A stretch of DNA of 64,000 nucleotides from Aquabacter spiritensis (GCF_004346185.1 NZ_SMAI01000001.1:744001-808000); one strand, 5' to 3'; counted from the stretch's first letter, positions 22,979 through 32,888 are shown. A program made the numbers and translations. Notes: generated from the sequence alone by a model not told the origin.

Positions 22979-23964
22979 GATCGGGCGTCCAGCTCCTCGG
23001 CCGATATGCCCAAGCGGCGGAACAGGCCGGTGTCGTGGTCCTCGCCGGGATTGTCGGCGGTGAGGAGCGTGTCGCCGACAAAGATGGAATTGGCACCGGC
23101 GAAGAAGCACATGGCCTGCAATTCGTCGCTCATCTCGGTGCGGCCCGCCGACAGCCGGACATGGGAGGTCGGCATCAGGATGCGGGCGAGCGCGATGGTG
23201 CGCACGAAGTCGATCGGATCGACCGGCGCGGCGGTCTCCAGCCGGGTGCCGGGAATCGGGATCAGCATATTGATCGGCACGCTCTCCGGCGGCACCGGCA
23301 TATTGGCGAGGGTGAGCAGCATGTCGATGCGGTCGGCGGCCGTCTCGCCCATCCCCAGAATGCCGCCGGCGCAGACCTTCATGCCGGCCTCGCGGACATT
23401 GGAGAGGGTTTCGAGCCGGTCGGCGAAGGTGCGGGTGGTGATGATCTCGCGGTAATACCGCTCGGACGTATCGAGATTGTGGTTGTAATAATCGAGCCCC
23501 GCGGCGGCGAGCCGGCTGGCCTGGCCGAGGTCCAGCATGCCGAGCGTCATGCAGGTCTCCATGCCGAGCGCCTTCACGCCCTCGACCATGGCGACGACCA
23601 TGTCCATGTCGCGCTCTTTCGGCGACCGCCAGGCTGCGCCCATGCAATAGCGCGTCGCGCCGCCTTCCTTGGCCTTGCGGGCCTCGGCGAGCACGCGCTC
23701 CACCTCCATCAGCTTCGAGGCCTTGAGGCCGGTCGGCGCGTGGGCGGACTGGCTGCAATAGCCGCAATCCTCGGGGCAGCCGCCGGTCTTGATCGACAGG
23801 AGCCGGCTCATCTGCACCTTGTTGGGATCGAAATGGGCGCGGTGGACGCTCTGGGCCTCGAACAGAAGGTCGTTCAGCGGGAGCCGGTAGAGGCGCTCGG
23901 CCTCCTCGCGGCTCCACAGGCTGCGCGCGCCATCCTCCTTCGGAACCGGAACAACCACTGTCAT
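22975..23964 (-). CDS. bioB: Biotin synthase
   Basis: Radical SAM enzyme that inserts sulfur into dethiobiotin. It has 329 residues from the ATG at 23964; an in-frame ATG at 23976 is also possible. The radical SAM cluster is [11 protein letters not shown] (C-x3-C-x2-C). Downstream, [13 protein letters not shown] and the GGILGMGE segment match BioB. First gene of bioBFDAZ. The upstream gap to the divergent cupin gene is about 115 bases and must hold the operon promoter; no BirA-type operator was recognised. Confidence 0.97.
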   Translation of the reverse strand: MTVVVPVPKEDGARSLWSREEAERLYRLPLNDLLFEAQSVHRAHFDPNKVQMSRLLSIKTGGCPEDCGYCSQSAHAPTGLKASKLMEVERVLAEARKAKEGGATRYCMGAAWRSPKERDMDMVVAMVEGVKALGMETCMTLGMLDLGQASRLAAAGLDYYNHNLDTSERYYREIITTRTFADRLETLSNVREAGMKVCAGGILGMGETAADRIDMLLTLANMPVPPESVPINMLIPIPGTRLETAAPVDPIDFVRTIALARILMPTSHVRLSAGRTEMSDELQAMCFFAGANSIFVGDTLLTADNPGEDHDTGLFRRLGISAEELDARS

Positions 23965-24078
23965 CGTCCTACCCATCCTGAGGCTGTCGGTTTGAGTTAT
24001 ACCCGAAACGGGCGGCGACAAAGTGCTAAGAATAGGGTCGAGCGACGCCTCACCGCCCCCTGGTCTGGAGATGCCCCG

Positions 24079-24426
24079 TTGAAACTGCACGCCCTCGACC
24101 GCTCCAAGTCCGATGTCATCGCGCAGCCGGTGGATCCCGCCGTCGTCATCGCAGGCGCCCCGGAAACGCGCGCCTTCGTGACGTATGACGCCCCGGCGGA
24201 GCGGCTCTGTGCGGGCGAGTGGGAGGCCGGCATCGGCACATGGCGCATCGCCTATGACGAGTGGGAATATTGCCTCGTCGTCTCCGGCCGCTGCATCGTG
24301 ACGGGGGACGACGGCACCCGGATCCTGGCCGGCCCGGGGGACGCCTTCGTTCTGGAGCCCGGCTTCACCGGCACCTGGGAAGTTCTCGAGCCGATGCGCA
24401 AGCATTGGGTGATTCGCACGCCGTGA
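24079..24426 (+). CDS. Cupin-domain protein (Cupin_3/DUF861 type)
   Basis: Small single-domain cupin of 115 residues. The core [18 protein letters not shown] followed by [16 protein letters not shown] matches the Cupin_3 (EutQ-like, DUF861) group. No ATG fits; a TTG at 24079 with GGAG seven bases upstream is the best start. It diverges from bioB. Function unknown; members often bind small metabolites or metal. Confidence 0.8.
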   Translation: MKLHALDRSKSDVIAQPVDPAVVIAGAPETRAFVTYDAPAERLCAGEWEAGIGTWRIAYDEWEYCLVVSGRCIVTGDDGTRILAGPGDAFVLEPGFTGTWEVLEPMRKHWVIRTP

Positions 24427-24447
24427 TCGTGCGGACCGCGTCCGCCG

Positions 24448-24912
24448 TCAGGCGGCGTCGGAGGCCGGGGCGACCGTCAGCAGCGTATGGATCGCCGCAG
24501 CGTCGCGGGTGGCGCGCAGCTTTTCTGCGATGGCCGGATCGCGCAGCATCCGGGCCACCCGGGCGAGCGCCTTCAGATGGTCCGCGCCCGCCGCCTCGGG
24601 GGCGAGCAGGAGGAAGACGAGGTCGACCGGCTCGCCGTCCAGCGCCTCGAAATCGATCGGCTTCTCCAGCCGGGCGAAGGCGCCGAACAGGCGCTCCAGC
24701 TTGGGCAGCTTGCCATGGGGAATCGCGATGCCGCTGCCGACGCCGGTCGAGCCGAGGCGCTCGCGCTGGAGGAGCGTTTCGAAGATTTCCCTCTGGTCGC
24801 GGCCGACCAAAGCGGCGGCATGGTGGGCAAGCTCCTGAAGAGCCTGCTTCTTGCTGCTCGCCCGGAGGGACGGAAACACCGCATCTGGAGCGAGGAGATC
24901 AGCGAGAGGCAT
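24448..24912 (-). CDS. ptsN: PTS IIA-like nitrogen-regulatory protein
   Basis: EIIA-Ntr of the nitrogen phosphotransferase system, a phosphorylated signalling protein that affects potassium, nitrogen and carbon control. It has 154 residues. The phosphorylated histidine is His66 in GSGIAIPHGKLP. The rest is one PTS EIIA type-2 domain ending RDAAAIHTLL. It lies 108 bases downstream of hpf on the same strand, the usual pairing. Confidence 0.95.
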   Translation of the reverse strand: MPLADLLAPDAVFPSLRASSKKQALQELAHHAAALVGRDQREIFETLLQRERLGSTGVGSGIAIPHGKLPKLERLFGAFARLEKPIDFEALDGEPVDLVFLLLAPEAAGADHLKALARVARMLRDPAIAEKLRATRDAAAIHTLLTVAPASDAA

Positions 24913-25020
24913 GGAACCGGGGTCCTGGGTCTAATGCACGGCCGGCAGCCGCGGCGCGAAGGCCGCGGGCGCCAAATCTCAGCCGGACAGGCGCTTTGCG
25001 CCCGTCCGCCGAAGCGACAT

Positions 25021-25611
25021 TCACTGTTTTTCCTCGGAGAAGGCGGCCGGATCGATCCAGCCGACATGCCCGTCGGGACGCCGGTACACTACGCTCATGC
25101 GGCCATGGCCGGCATGGCGGAACACCACGACCGGCGCGCCGGTGATTTCAAGCTCGACGACGGCGTCGGCGACCGAAAGCTGACGCAGCGCCGTCACCTG
25201 CTCGGCCACCACGGTCGGGCTCCAGCCCACCAATTCCTCTTCGGTCTCGGCCTCCGGCGCGGGCGCGAGCACATAGGCCTGCGCGGTCATCGCATTGCCA
25301 TTGCCGTTGCCGTGACCGTGGCGGTCCTTCAGACGCTGCTTGTAGCGGCGCAGCCGCTTCTCCAGCTTCTCGACCGCCGCATCGGCGCACGCATTGGCGT
25401 CGTGGGCGTTGCCGTGCGCTTGGAGATTTACGCCGGAATCGAGGTGCAGCATGCATTCGGAACGGTAGCCGGCGCCCTCGCGGGTGACCGTCAGATGGCC
25501 GGACCATCCACCGTCGAAATATTTGCCGAGCACCTCGGAGACGCGATCCGCCAAGCGCGTGCGGAGCGCCTCACCGACGTCGAGATTCTTTCCGGAAACG
25601 CGTAAGGCCAT
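25021..25611 (-). CDS. hpf: Ribosome hibernation promoting factor, long form
   Basis: Binds the 30S decoding centre in stationary phase and dimerises ribosomes. It has 196 residues. The N-terminal S30AE domain (about 1-105) begins MALRVSGKNLDVGEAL and carries the basic helix KLEKRLRRYKQRLKDR. The C-terminal dimerisation domain (about 140-196) ends VYRRPDGHVGWIDP. The presence of both makes it the long form. The ATG at 25611 is preceded by AGGGGA; an upstream extension of the frame is not homologous. Confidence 0.95.
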   Translation of the reverse strand: MALRVSGKNLDVGEALRTRLADRVSEVLGKYFDGGWSGHLTVTREGAGYRSECMLHLDSGVNLQAHGNAHDANACADAAVEKLEKRLRRYKQRLKDRHGHGNGNGNAMTAQAYVLAPAPEAETEEELVGWSPTVVAEQVTALRQLSVADAVVELEITGAPVVVFRHAGHGRMSVVYRRPDGHVGWIDPAAFSEEKQ

Positions 25612-25830
25612 GCGATTTGGTCCCCTGTGGGAGTTGACGTGGAGTAGACCCCCGCTGCCCCCTTTATTCAAACCGACCGGCCTTCCAGTGGTAGGAGCGC
25701 TGCGACGAACTGTCAACGATGCGCCGCATGCCGCCATGGCGCGCAATCGGGGATCGAGGGAAACAATCTCGGCCGCCGCGCGTTGCCGGATGGAGGTGGG
25801 GCGCCCTCGCGTGCGGAGCCCTGCCCGGGG

Positions 25831-25889
25831 CTACATGAAATCGTAAGCGCCTTCATGTAGGAAACGTGGGCTTCGCAGCGCTGCGAAGC
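25831..25889. promoter_or_regulatory. Two adjacent palindromes in the zwf leader
   Basis: First: CTACATGAA (25831-25839) and TTCATGTAG (25852-25860), perfect nine-base arms with a 12-base spacer. Second: a perfect 20-base palindrome at 25870-25889 with arms GCTTCGCAGC and GCTGCGAAGC. They lie 16-74 bases before the zwf start and probably bind a regulator of sugar metabolism or form leader hairpins. Confidence 0.55.
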
Positions 25890-25904
25890 GGTCGGAGGGT
25901 TGGC

Positions 25905-27377
25905 ATGGTTGCGCGGGTGATTTCGGTGGACCCCTTCGACATCGTCGTGTTCGGCGCCACCGGCGATCTCGCCCGCCGCAAGCTTCTGCCCGCCCTCTAT
26001 GAGCGCGCCGTGGCCGGGCAGATGCCGCCGGAGACGCGGATCATCGGAGTGTCCCGCCGGCCCATGGCGCGCGACGAATTCCGCGCCTTCACCCGCGAAG
26101 CGGTGGAGCAATCCAGCGCCGCGATCGACGACGACGCCCTCGCCCGGTTCCTGACCCAGATCGATTATGTCGCCGTCGACGCGGCGTCCGAGGAGGGATG
26201 GGGCGACCTCTGCGAGCGGCTCGCGCCCGGCGAGGACCGGGTGCGGGTGTTCTATCTCGCCGTCGGCCCCGATCTGTTCGACGACATTTGCGCCCGAATC
26301 GGCGCCGGCGGCCTCGTCACGCCGCGCACCCGGGTGGTGGTCGAAAAGCCGGTGGGCAAGAATCTGGACTCGGCCCGCGCCGTCAATGCGGCCGTCGGGC
26401 GGGTCTTTCGCGAAGAGGCGGTGTTCCGCATCGACCATTATCTCGGCAAGGAGACGGTGCAGAACCTGATGGCGCTGCGCTTCGCCAACGCGCTGTTCGA
26501 GCCGGTCTGGAACCACGCCCATATCGACCATGTCCAGATCACCGTCGCCGAAAGCCTCGGCGTCGCCGGACGCGCCGGCTATTACGACACCGCGGGCGCG
26601 CTGCGCGACATGGTGCAGAACCACATGCTCCAGCTGTTGTGTCTGGTGGCGATGGAGCCCCCGGTCACCATGGACGCGGACGCGGTGCGCGACGAAAAGC
26701 TGAAAGTTCTGAAAGCTCTGGAGCCGATCGACGAACGCAACGCCACGGCTTTGACGGTGCGCGGCCAGTACCGCGCCGGCGCCTCGGCGGGCGGCGCGGT
26801 CCCCGGCTATCAGGACGAACTCGGCGCCGGCCCGCCGAGCGGCACGGAGACGTTCGTCGCGATCAAGGCGGAGATCGGCAATTGGCGCTGGGCCGGCGTG
26901 CCTTTCTATCTGCGCACAGGAAAGCGGCTCGCCAGCCGGGTGTCGGAGATCGTGATCGCCTTCAAGCCGATCCCCCATTCGGTGTTCGACGGGACCGCCG
27001 GACCGATCGATGCCAACCGTCTGGTGATTCGCCTCCAGCCGGACGAGGGCGTGAAGCTGTGGCTGATGATCAAGGATCCCGGCCCGGGGGGCATGCGCCT
27101 CCAGCACGTGCCGCTCGACATGAGCTTCGCCGAGGCGTTCGGGGTGCGCAATGTCGACGCCTATGAGCGTCTGATCATGGACGTCGTGCGCGGCAACCAG
27201 ACCCTGTTCATGCGGCGCGACGAGGTGGAGGCGGCCTGGCGCTGGATCGATCCGATCCTGGAGGCGTGGCGCGGATCGCGCGAACCGCCCAAGCCTTATA
27301 CGGCCGGCACCTGGGGGCCGTCCGCGGCGATCGCGCTGATCGAGCGGGACGGCCGCACCTGGATGGACGATGTGTGA
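25905..27377 (+). CDS. zwf: Glucose-6-phosphate 1-dehydrogenase
   Basis: Oxidises glucose 6-phosphate to 6-phosphogluconolactone with NADP, feeding the pentose phosphate and Entner-Doudoroff routes. It has 490 residues. The coenzyme motif is FGATGDLARRKL near residue 17. The active site has RIDHYLGKE with the substrate-binding lysine, and VVVEKPVGKNLDSA precedes it. The ATG at 25905 is supported by GGAGGG five bases upstream. First gene of zwf-pgl-pgi. Confidence 0.97.
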   Translation: MVARVISVDPFDIVVFGATGDLARRKLLPALYERAVAGQMPPETRIIGVSRRPMARDEFRAFTREAVEQSSAAIDDDALARFLTQIDYVAVDAASEEGWGDLCERLAPGEDRVRVFYLAVGPDLFDDICARIGAGGLVTPRTRVVVEKPVGKNLDSARAVNAAVGRVFREEAVFRIDHYLGKETVQNLMALRFANALFEPVWNHAHIDHVQITVAESLGVAGRAGYYDTAGALRDMVQNHMLQLLCLVAMEPPVTMDADAVRDEKLKVLKALEPIDERNATALTVRGQYRAGASAGGAVPGYQDELGAGPPSGTETFVAIKAEIGNWRWAGVPFYLRTGKRLASRVSEIVIAFKPIPHSVFDGTAGPIDANRLVIRLQPDEGVKLWLMIKDPGPGGMRLQHVPLDMSFAEAFGVRNVDAYERLIMDVVRGNQTLFMRRDEVEAAWRWIDPILEAWRGSREPPKPYTAGTWGPSAAIALIERDGRTWMDDV

Positions 27378-28098
27378 GGGCGACCCGGCGCGCCGGGATC
27401 CCGGCCTCCGCCTGTCGACTTATGCCGACCGGGAGGCGCTAGCGCGCGCTTTGGCCGCCCATGTGGCGGAGGCGGTGCGCGCCCGGCTCGCGCGCGACGG
27501 GGCGGCCGCCCTCGCCGTATCCGGCGGACGCACGCCCACGCGGTTTTTCGCGCTTCTCTCCGAGGCCCCGCTGGAGTGGGGGAAGGTCGCGGTGACTTTG
27601 GTCGACGAGCGCTGGGTGCCGGAGACGTCGGAGCGCTCAAATGCCGCGCTGGCGCGGGCGCATCTTCTGGTCGGCCGCGCGGCGGCGGCGCGCTTCGTGC
27701 CGCTCTATCGCGGCGGCCCGAGCCCCGAATCGGATCTCGCCGACGCCGAGGCCGCGGTCGCGGCCCTGTCGCTGCCGTTTGCCGCCGTCGTGCTCGGAAT
27801 GGGCGATGACGGCCACACGGCTTCCTTCTTCCCGCACGGCGAGGGCCTGGCGGCGGCGATCGATCCGGGAACGCAGCGCCTGCTGGCGCCGGTGCGCGCG
27901 CCGGCGGCCGGCGAACCGCGCATCACCTTTACGCTGCCGCCGCTCCTCGCCGCCGATGCGGTGTTCCTGCACATTGAAGGGGCCGGCAAGCGCCGCGTCC
28001 TCGACGCCGCGCTGGAAGACGGCCCGGAAACGGACATGCCGGTGCGCGCCGTGCTGCGCCACGCGCGGCGGCCCCCCGACGTGCTCTGGTGTCCCTGA
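27370..28098 (+). CDS. pgl: 6-phosphogluconolactonase
   Basis: Hydrolyses 6-phosphogluconolactone to 6-phosphogluconate. It has 242 residues, as in the SOL/DevB family. Diagnostic segments are [31 protein letters not shown] and [15 protein letters not shown]. It overlaps the end of zwf by eight bases and its stop overlaps the pgi start (TGATG), so translation is coupled. Confidence 0.96.
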   Translation: MCEGDPARRDPGLRLSTYADREALARALAAHVAEAVRARLARDGAAALAVSGGRTPTRFFALLSEAPLEWGKVAVTLVDERWVPETSERSNAALARAHLLVGRAAAARFVPLYRGGPSPESDLADAEAAVAALSLPFAAVVLGMGDDGHTASFFPHGEGLAAAIDPGTQRLLAPVRAPAAGEPRITFTLPPLLAADAVFLHIEGAGKRRVLDAALEDGPETDMPVRAVLRHARRPPDVLWCP

Positions 28099-29744
28099 TG
28101 GAGACCGCGACCATGGACCGCTCGATGCTTCCGGAGATCTGGAAGGCCCTCGCCGCCGCCCGCGCGGCCGGCAGCGGCACGCGGATCGCCGATCTGTTCG
28201 CCGCCGATGCCGACCGGTTCGACCGGTTCTCACGGCGCTGCGGCCCGCTTCTCCTCGACGCATCCAAGACCGCCCTCACGCCGGAGACCCACGCTCTGCT
28301 GCTCGATCTGGCGCGGGCGGCGGGGGTGGAGGCGCGGCGCGAGGCCATGTTCGGCGGCGCGCGCATCAATGCCACCGAGGACCGCGCGGTCCTGCATGTC
28401 GCCTTGCGGGCGCGCGACGGCGCGCCGTTTGCGCGCGAGGGCGCGGACATCACGGCTGCGGTCCGCGAGACCCTCGACCGGGTCGGCGGCTTCGCCGCGC
28501 GCGTGCGCTCCGGCGCGATCGCCGGCCATCGCGGCCATGCCTTCACCGATGTCGTGAATATCGGCATCGGCGGCTCGGATCTCGGCCCGGCCATGGCGAC
28601 GCTGGCGCTCGCGCCTTATCATGACGGGCCGCGCTGCCATTTCGTCTCCAATGTCGACGGCGCGCATCTGGCGGACGTGCTGAAGCCGCTGAACCCGGCG
28701 ACCACCTTGTTCATCGTCGCCTCGAAGACCTTCACCACCGTCGAGACCATGACCAATGCCCGCTCGGCCCGCGCCTGGATCGCCCAGGCGCTGGGAGACG
28801 CGGCGGTCGGCGATCATTTCTGCGCGGTGTCCACCGCCCTCTCGGAGGTCGCCGCCTTCGGCATCTCCGCCGACCGCACGTTCGGCTTCTGGGACTGGGT
28901 GGGGGGGCGCTATTCGCTGTGGTCGGCGATCGGCCTGCCGATCCAGATCGCGGTCGGTCCGGAGCGGTTCGCCGATTTCCTGGCCGGGGGCGCGGCCATG
29001 GACCGGCATTTCCGCACCGCCCCGCTCGACGAGAACGTGCCGATCCTGCTGGCACTGGTCGGCATCTGGCACCGCAATGTCTGCGGCTTTGCGAGCCGCG
29101 CGATCATCCCCTACGACCAGAGGCTGGCGCGCTTTCCGGCCTATCTTCAGCAGCTCGACATGGAGAGCAACGGCAAGAGCGTCACCCTGGACGGGCGCGC
29201 GCCGGCGACCGCGACCGGGCCGATCGTGTGGGGCGAGCCCGGCACCAACGCCCAGCACGCTTTCTTTCAGCTCCTGCACCAGGGCACGGACATCGTGCCG
29301 GTGGAATTCCTGATCGCGGCCGAGGGCCACGAGCCGCATATGCGGGCGCACCACGATCTGCTGAAGGCCAATTGCCTCGCCCAGTCGGAAGCGCTGATGC
29401 GCGGCCGGTCACTGGCCGATGTGGAGGCGCAATTGCGCGCCAAGGGGCTCGATGCGGACGCCCGCGCCGCGCTCGCCCCGCATAAGGTGTTTCCCGGAAA
29501 CCGCCCTTCGGTCACCCTCGCTTATCCCTGTCTCGACCCGTTCCTGCTCGGCATGCTGATCGCGCTCTACGAGCACCGCGTGTTCGTCGAGGCGGCGATC
29601 TGGGGCATCAATGCGTTCGACCAATGGGGCGTCGAACTCGGCAAGGAAATGGCCACCAATCTTCTGCCGGCCGTGCAGGGCGGCGCCGCCCCGGCGGGAA
29701 GCTCGGGTTCGACCTTGGGGTTGCTGGCACATCTCGGCGGCTGA
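28098..29744 (+). CDS. pgi: Glucose-6-phosphate isomerase
   Basis: Interconverts glucose 6-phosphate and fructose 6-phosphate. It has 548 residues, the usual long bacterial form. Signatures include [15 protein letters not shown], the [13 protein letters not shown] substrate loop, [13 protein letters not shown], and the [19 protein letters not shown] active-site stretch. The ATG at 28098 overlaps the pgl stop; an internal ATG at 28113 is possible. Grouping with zwf and pgl puts hexose-phosphate entry into one operon. Confidence 0.97.
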   Translation: METATMDRSMLPEIWKALAAARAAGSGTRIADLFAADADRFDRFSRRCGPLLLDASKTALTPETHALLLDLARAAGVEARREAMFGGARINATEDRAVLHVALRARDGAPFAREGADITAAVRETLDRVGGFAARVRSGAIAGHRGHAFTDVVNIGIGGSDLGPAMATLALAPYHDGPRCHFVSNVDGAHLADVLKPLNPATTLFIVASKTFTTVETMTNARSARAWIAQALGDAAVGDHFCAVSTALSEVAAFGISADRTFGFWDWVGGRYSLWSAIGLPIQIAVGPERFADFLAGGAAMDRHFRTAPLDENVPILLALVGIWHRNVCGFASRAIIPYDQRLARFPAYLQQLDMESNGKSVTLDGRAPATATGPIVWGEPGTNAQHAFFQLLHQGTDIVPVEFLIAAEGHEPHMRAHHDLLKANCLAQSEALMRGRSLADVEAQLRAKGLDADARAALAPHKVFPGNRPSVTLAYPCLDPFLLGMLIALYEHRVFVEAAIWGINAFDQWGVELGKEMATNLLPAVQGGAAPAGSSGSTLGLLAHLGG

Positions 29745-29786
29745 AGGGGCCGCATGCTGCTATGCAGCAAAGCATGACTCCTTTGC

Positions 29787-29799
29787 GTATTATGTATAC
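29787..29799. promoter_or_regulatory. Candidate GntR operator before the 83-residue membrane protein
   Basis: GTATTATGTATAC: a perfect GTAT-N5-ATAC, 64 bases before the small gene at 29863. Read on the other strand it is GTATACATAATAC, close to the site at 5792-5804. Confidence 0.45.
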
Positions 29800-29862
29800 C
29801 AGAATATCTGTCGGTTGGGGCAAGGTGGAAACTGACATGGGCATTGCCCGCAGGAGACACCC

Positions 29863-30114
29863 ATGACATCCGCCGATTCCCGCTTTGCCGAGCCCGGGAC
29901 GTCCGAAAAGACGCCGTCCGAGCCGAAACTGATCGACCTCATCGCTCTGTCGCTCGCCGGCATCGCCTTGACCGGGGCGGTGCTCGCCTTTGCGCCGCCC
30001 GCCGCCTTCATCGCGCCGGCCGGCACGCCCGGCTTCTCCGCGGCTGCGGTCCTGGAGGAGGCCCCCGCGGACCGGACGGCGGCCGTACCCGCTCCGGTGC
30101 GCACAACGTTCTGA
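29863..30114 (+). CDS. Small single-pass membrane protein, function unknown
   Basis: 83 residues: a polar N-terminus, one transmembrane segment (LIDLIALSLAGIALTGAVLAF, given here as about residues 24-44), and an Ala/Pro-rich tail. AGGAGA precedes the ATG at good spacing. It has its own upstream region with a GTAT-N5-ATAC site shared with the oxalate genes, and is followed by a strong terminator. No family is recognised. Its control site and position beside oxlT suggest a link to carboxylate transport. Confidence 0.65.
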   Translation: MTSADSRFAEPGTSEKTPSEPKLIDLIALSLAGIALTGAVLAFAPPAAFIAPAGTPGFSAAAVLEEAPADRTAAVPAPVRTTF

Positions 30115-30133
30115 GCGCGCCGCCGACATAAAA

Positions 30134-30157
30134 AAGCCCCGGCCGGAGCCGGGGCTT
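30134..30157. terminator. Bidirectional intrinsic terminator between the 83-residue gene and oxlT
   Basis: Arms AAGCCCCGGC (30134-30143) and GCCGGGGCTT (30148-30157) with a four-base loop. On the minus strand a run of T follows, so it terminates oxlT transcription; it also ends the plus-strand small gene, with a weaker tail. Confidence 0.85.
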
Positions 30158-30264
30158 AAGGCGCCACCCGAAGGTGGCTGGAGGGAGGGGTCGGGCGCGG
30201 GACCGGCCGTCCGGCAGATCCCGCATCCAATGGATACGCCGCCCGGACAGGTCCGGGCGAAGGC

Positions 30265-31566
30265 TCAGGCGCCGGCCGGCGCCTGGCGCGCGAGTGCGGC
30301 CGCTTCCGCATTCAGCCGGTGATGGCGGGCGAGCAGCGGCTTCAGGACGAACAGCGCGGCGAAGGCGGCGGTCAGGTCCATGGCGGCGACGATATAGAGC
30401 ACGGTCGCCCAGGAGCCCGTCGCCTCCATGATCAGGTTGGCGATCGGCACCAGCAGAGCGGCGACGCCCTTGGCGCAATAGAGCACGCCGTAGATCTTGC
30501 CGACATGGGCGCTGCCGAAGGTGTCCGCCGCCGTCGCGGAGAACAGCGAATAGACCTCGCCCCAAGCCAGGAAGACGATGCCCGAGAGGATGATGAAAGC
30601 CCAGGGATTGTGGCCGAACGTGCCGAGCGCGACGATGCCGATGCCTTCCATGGCGAAAGCGAAGAACATGGTCTTCTCGCGGCCGATATGGTCCGAGATC
30701 CAGCCGAACAGCGGGCGCGACACGCCGTTGAGAATGCGGTCCAGCATCAAGGCGAAGGGCAGCGCCGCCATGGCGAAGAAATAGAGATTGACCTCCACCT
30801 TCTTCACCCCGAGGTCTTCCGCGATCACGCCGAGCTGGGCCACCGCCATCAGCCCGCCGGTAACGGTGCAGATGAACATGCCGAGCATGACGTAGAAGAC
30901 CGGGGTGCGCAGGGCCTCTCCCAGCGTATAGTCGCGGCGGCTCTGCGCCACCGAGCTGGAAAACACCACTTCTCCCTTGGACGGGGCGCGCAGGAAGCCG
31001 GCGGCGAGCAGGATGACGATGCCCTGGATGCAGCCGAACAGGAAGAAGACGTCGCTATAGGACGTGGTCTTCAGCATGTTGGCGATCGGCATGATGGTCA
31101 GCACTGTGCCCGAGCCATAGCCCGCCGCCGTGAGGCCGACCGCGAGGCCGCGCTTGTCGGGGAACCATTTCAGGGCGCTGTTGACGCAGGTGGCATAGAC
31201 GCAGCCGACGCCGATGCCGCCGATCGCCGCGCCGACATAGAAGCCGGTGAGCGACGTCGCATAGGAATTCATGATCCAGGACAGGCCGGTGAACACGCCG
31301 CCGACCAGGACCACGGCGCGCGGGCCGTATTTGTCGATGAAATAGCCCTCGATGGGCGTCAGCCAGGTCTGCACCACCACGAAGACCGTGAACGCCACCT
31401 GGATCGAGGCGCGGCTCCAGCCGTGCGCGTTCTGGATTTCCGGCACGAACAGCGTCCAGCTGTACTGGATGTTCGCCGCCGCCACCATGCAGACCACGCC
31501 GGCGATCAATTGAAGCCATCGGTTCGCCGTCACCGTGGCGGTCCCACCAATTTCAGAAGAAGCCAT
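30265..31566 (-). CDS. oxlT: Oxalate/formate antiporter family MFS protein (OxlT-like)
   Basis: Inner-membrane exchanger of 433 residues and twelve helices. OxlT swaps external oxalate for internal formate. The first helix region reads AAANIQYSWTLFVPEI, the oxalate/formate antiporter signature. The two charged residues that bind oxalate in the Oxalobacter protein (R272 and K355) appear conserved as R284 in GVSRPLFGW and K366 in YCAKGVAA. It lies 92 bases downstream of frc on the same strand, which supports oxalate as substrate. Other family members carry other small carboxylates, so the substrate is not certain. Confidence 0.9.
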   Translation of the reverse strand: MASSEIGGTATVTANRWLQLIAGVVCMVAAANIQYSWTLFVPEIQNAHGWSRASIQVAFTVFVVVQTWLTPIEGYFIDKYGPRAVVLVGGVFTGLSWIMNSYATSLTGFYVGAAIGGIGVGCVYATCVNSALKWFPDKRGLAVGLTAAGYGSGTVLTIMPIANMLKTTSYSDVFFLFGCIQGIVILLAAGFLRAPSKGEVVFSSSVAQSRRDYTLGEALRTPVFYVMLGMFICTVTGGLMAVAQLGVIAEDLGVKKVEVNLYFFAMAALPFALMLDRILNGVSRPLFGWISDHIGREKTMFFAFAMEGIGIVALGTFGHNPWAFIILSGIVFLAWGEVYSLFSATAADTFGSAHVGKIYGVLYCAKGVAALLVPIANLIMEATGSWATVLYIVAAMDLTAAFAALFVLKPLLARHHRLNAEAAALARQAPAGA

Positions 31567-31658
31567 TTTCCAGCCCTTTACCGATCATCACTTTTCTTGT
31601 TCCAAACTGTGGAGGCCGGCGCCCCCTCTTGTCCCTCCGGATGCCGGCCAGTGCGAAA

Positions 31659-32888
31659 CTAGATGGCGCCGCTCGCGCGCATGCCGGCGATTTCCGCCGC
31701 GCCATAGCCGGCCATCGCGAGCACCGCATCGGTATGCTCGCCGAGCAGCGGGGCGCGCTCGACCGGCACCTCGCTGTCGGACAGGCGGATCGGCGACGCG
31801 ACCGTCACGTAGCTGCCGCGCTCGGGGTGCGGCACTTCGACGAGGAAGCCGCGCGCATAGAGCGACTGGTCCTCGATGATGTCCTTGGTGGACAGGATCG
31901 GGCCGCACGGCACGTCGATCGCGTTCAGCGCCTTCATCACCTCGAATTTGGTGCGGGTGCGGGTCCAGCCTTCGATGAGGCCGAAGCAGGCGTCGAGCCG
32001 CTGGGCGCGGGCATCGTGGGTGGCGAAGCGCGGGTCCTCGATCAGGTCCCGCCGGCCGACCAGGCGCATCAGCGGCGCCCAGCCCTGCGGCTGGATGATC
32101 ACGTAGCAATAATCGTTCTCGCCCCCCGGGGCGCAGCGCAAGGCCGCCCCCGGCTGGCCGCCGCCGGAGGCGTTGCCGGCGCGCGGCACGCTGTCGCCGC
32201 TCGGCGCGCCCGGATATTCGGGCAGCGGCCCGGAGGCGAGGCGCTGCTGGTCGCGCAGCTTCACGCGCAGCAGGTTCATGACGCAGTCCTGCATCGCGAC
32301 CTCGACCCTTTGGCCGCGCCCCGTCATGGTCCGCTGATAGAGGGCCGCGAGGATGCCGGCGACGCAATGGATGCCGGTGCCGGTATCGCCGATCTGCGCG
32401 CTCGACGCGGTCGGCGGGCCGGAGCGCCAGCCGGTCGTGCTCATCGCCCCGCCCATCGCCTGCGCGATCGTCTCGTAGGCCTTGGCCTCGACCCCCGCTT
32501 CGTCGGCGAAGCCCTTGATCGAGGCGTAGATCAGCCGCGGGTTCAGCGCGCTGAGGCGGGCCCAGTCGAAGCCCTGGCGATCCAGCACGCCGGGACCGAA
32601 ATTCTCCACCAGGACGTCGCAGCAGCCGACCAGCCGGGCGAGCGCCTCCTGACCGGCGGGCGATTTGATATTGAGGGTGATGCTGCGCTTGTTGGCGTTC
32701 AGCATCGTGAAATAGAGGCTGTCGACGTTCGACTTGTCGCGCAGCTGCGAGCGCGTGATGTCGCCCCGCCGGGGCATCTCGACCTTGATGACGTCCGCGC
32801 CCATCCAGGCGAGAATCTGCGTCGCCGATGGTCCGGACTGCACGTGCGTCATGTCGAGCACACGCACGCCTTCGAGCGCCTTGCCCAT
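31659..32888 (-). CDS. frc: Formyl-CoA:oxalate CoA-transferase (CoA-transferase family III)
   Basis: Moves CoA from formyl-CoA to oxalate, giving oxalyl-CoA and formate. It has 409 residues. The N-terminus [18 protein letters not shown] is that of formyl-CoA transferases. The catalytic aspartate is Asp168 in [10 protein letters not shown] (D169 in characterised Frc). The glycine-loop region reads NASGGGQPG. The next step, oxalyl-CoA decarboxylase, is not encoded in this window. It lies between the CBS-pair gene and oxlT. A perfect dyad operator lies about 90 bases upstream. Confidence 0.93.
   Translation of the reverse strand: MGKALEGVRVLDMTHVQSGPSATQILAWMGADVIKVEMPRRGDITRSQLRDKSNVDSLYFTMLNANKRSITLNIKSPAGQEALARLVGCCDVLVENFGPGVLDRQGFDWARLSALNPRLIYASIKGFADEAGVEAKAYETIAQAMGGAMSTTGWRSGPPTASSAQIGDTGTGIHCVAGILAALYQRTMTGRGQRVEVAMQDCVMNLLRVKLRDQQRLASGPLPEYPGAPSGDSVPRAGNASGGGQPGAALRCAPGGENDYCYVIIQPQGWAPLMRLVGRRDLIEDPRFATHDARAQRLDACFGLIEGWTRTRTKFEVMKALNAIDVPCGPILSTKDIIEDQSLYARGFLVEVPHPERGSYVTVASPIRLSDSEVPVERAPLLGEHTDAVLAMAGYGAAEIAGMRASGAI

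Noticed and set aside
30115-30264. Search for a small MFS-partner subunit next to oxlT
   Set aside because: The space after oxlT holds only the terminator, and the gap to frc is too short for a good frame; the 83-residue gene is convergent and does not resemble such subunits.
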